From JAKVCB01 sp963578605 (lineage in GTDB: Bacteria > Planctomycetota > Planctomycetia > Pirellulales > Lacipirellulaceae): a stretch of DNA of 14,170 bases. A program made the position numbers and the translations under genes. The number at the start of each line of letters is the position of its first letter. The stretch's first letter is position 1. The notes beneath the pieces are model-generated. The model was not told the origin of the DNA. It worked only from the letters and a program-made list of their open reading frames with translations, and made no database searches. Shown here piece after piece: positions 13,317-14,170 of the stretch. The stretch covers positions 1 to 14,170 of the forward strand of contig CAUZEA010000132.1 in NCBI GenBank assembly GCA_963578605.1, given 5' to 3'.

Positions 13317-14025
13317 CTCTTATTTGCCGAGGAATGATCGGTTTTTGCACCTCGGGCTGCTCACTCACTTGTGCCGAATGGGCCAAGTGTCCAGAGAAGT
13401 GTCCAGAAATCGGCTCCCGAGACATCAGGCTGTGAAGTTGGGCAGCTACGTCATCGGCTTGGATATCGATGTAGTATCGCTCCGTGGTTTCGATACTGCT
13501 GTGCCGCATCAATTCCTTGATCATCATGATCGAAGTGCCCCGTTTAGCCCATCGAGTCCCAAATGCTCTGCGTAAATCGTGAGCGCTTACACACTTGCCG
13601 TTCTTGGTGTTCACCACGACTCCAGCAGCCCGGCCAATCGCAGAAATAACCCGAACCGCCCGCTTAACGGTCATGTTCCTTGGGGATGTCGGGTGGGGTT
13701 TCATGTCAAAGACAAGCCCTTCTCTTTCCTCTGGAGGTGTTGCCAGGAAGAACTCAGCAGCATCTGGGGGCATCGGCAACAGTTGATCCTGGCGACTTTT
13801 CTGAGCCTCGCCATAGATTCGGTATGCTGGATAAACTCCAGACAAGTCGATATGAAAATCGGCGTCTGCGTCCCAACTGAGTATTGTCGCCTCGCCTATC
13901 CGAAGGCCCGATATCCACAGGCCTTGTAGTGTGTGACGCCACCTTTTTGCGTCATGCGGCCTGATCTTCACAACAGCGGCTAGCATCCGCGCAAACTCTT
14001 CCTCAACTGGGGGACGAGAGCGCAT
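13252..14025 (-). CDS. Tyrosine recombinase (phage/island integrase), N-terminus probably outside
   Basis: The catalytic domain is complete: Arg42 in SGLRIGEA, Lys76 in GEAQKSR, His149 and Arg152 in AHDLRR, His175 in MRHSSIETTERYY, and the nucleophile Tyr184. The spacing of 9 between His175 and Tyr184 equals that of XerC. The N-terminal SAM-like core-binding domain, usually 100 or more residues, is missing with the start at 14025. The frame is open without a stop all the way to 14170, crossing a palindromic element, so the true protein may begin beyond the window. The last 20 or so residues (GRGLEPPTPCGAPDFESGC) are encoded antisense to tRNA-Ser, the mark of an integrase that uses the tRNA 3' half as its attachment site. 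Confidence 0.88.
   Translation of the reverse strand: MRSRPPVEEEFARMLAAVVKIRPHDAKRWRHTLQGLWISGLRIGEATILSWDADADFHIDLSGVYPAYRIYGEAQKSRQDQLLPMPPDAAEFFLATPPEEREGLVFDMKPHPTSPRNMTVKRAVRVISAIGRAAGVVVNTKNGKCVSAHDLRRAFGTRWAKRGTSIMMIKELMRHSSIETTERYYIDIQADDVAAQLHSLMSREPISGHFSGHLAHSAQVSEQPEVQKPIIPRQIRAEGRGLEPPTPCGAPDFESGC
13254..13316. other. Probable attachment site (att) in the 3' half of tRNA-Ser
   Basis: The integrase stop codon lies in the tRNA gene and the integrase sits on the 3' side of the tRNA, as in islands integrated at tRNA genes. The crossover would be within the anticodon or T arm. The island should therefore extend to the right, and a second copy of the tRNA 3' end should mark its far border. 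No second copy is in this window. Confidence 0.65.
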
Positions 14026-14045
14026 CCTCTTTCCTTTGATGGTGT

Positions 14046-14170
14046 TGGGCTTCCCCCGATCTATGATCCAGGGCCTATGAGAAAATCTAGGTCTAGGGAT
14101 CCGCTGGCTTGCCGTAGCGGAGAAGGTTGCTGAGGCGTAGCCGAAGCAACCTTTGCAGCGGAGGGAAGCC
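14046..14170 (+). mobile_element. Palindrome-rich miniature element with IS3-like ends (edge of window)
   Basis: It starts TGGGCTTCCCCC (14046-14057), and the window ends with GGAGGGAAGCC (14160-14170), nearly its inverted copy, lacking only the expected final CA. The first 40 bases resemble the left end of the IS at 101-61 read on the minus strand (TGATCCAGG, CTATGAGA). Inside are two hairpins: TCCGCT/AGCGGA (14100-14105 and 14116-14121), and a 31-base palindrome with arms AAGGTTGCT (14123-14131) and AGCAACCTT (14145-14153) plus an inner GGC/GCC. It has no transposase gene, so it looks like a MITE moved by a related IS3 transposase. Its minus strand has no stop in the integrase frame. Confidence 0.6.

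Noticed and set aside
13302..14169. Match CCCTCCGCT between the tRNA 3' end (13311-13317 region) and the minus strand of the window end, as a second att site
   Set aside because: Only nine bases match and they fall in the terminal repeat of the miniature element. This is within chance for a window of this size.
1..14170. CRISPR array, toxin-antitoxin pair or known defence system
   Set aside because: The only tandem repeat has no spacers, and no nuclease, helicase or toxin signature was found in the window.

Overview
The window looks like chromosome from a planctomycete (Planctomycetota, probably a Pirellulales or Rhodopirellula-like lineage). This is inferred from IS3-family elements with a planctomycete flavour, a gene remnant resembling the C-terminus of DUF1552 proteins, a fused E1 alpha/beta 2-oxo acid dehydrogenase, small secreted proteins of a planctomycete type and a mid-50s GC feel. 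No database search was possible, so all family names rest on recognised motifs.

Layout: (1) Positions 1-1235 hold two nested IS3-family elements on the minus strand. The start of a younger copy (1-101, running off the left edge) interrupts the orfB of an older, decayed copy (102-1235). The older copy has in turn removed the front of a gene whose last codons survive at 1237-1356. (2) An exported pentapeptide-repeat protein (1433-2137) lies between that element and a third, strongly decayed IS3 orfA relic (about 2140-2440) on the plus strand. (3) A metabolic block follows on the plus strand: an SDR oxidoreductase (2589-3374) whose catalytic Tyr is Phe, a sugar-porter MFS transporter (3592-5301) broken by two compensating frameshifts and carrying an unusual soluble insert, then after a terminator the fused E1 (5536-7584) and an E2 with two E3-binding domains (7590-9017). 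(4) Convergent minus-strand genes encode a beta-hydroxyacid dehydrogenase (9077-9961), a DoxX-family membrane protein (9968-10417), a HIT protein (10591-10935) and a Trm112/UPF0434-like protein (10976-11236), with a 17-bp tandem repeat upstream. (5) A secreted protein (11631-12242) and a small unknown protein (12434-12718, minus) converge on a long stem-loop. (6) tRNA-Ser(CGA) at 13235-13316 is the attachment site of a tyrosine integrase (13252-14025, minus) whose last codons lie antisense in the tRNA. Everything right of the tRNA is therefore probably the edge of a genomic island.

The metabolic block reads as uptake of a sugar or polyol, NAD(P)-dependent oxidation, and decarboxylation of a derived 2-oxo acid to an acyl-CoA. 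No E3 is present, so a shared lipoamide dehydrogenase would be needed. The substrate cannot be told from sequence.

The most unusual items are at the edges. A palindrome-rich element of about 125 bp (14046 to beyond 14170) has ends like the IS3 copy at the left edge, and its whole length stays open in the reading frame of the integrase, like a coding palindromic element. The insert domain between TM11 and TM12 of the MFS protein and the Tyr-to-Phe SDR also deserve a second look.
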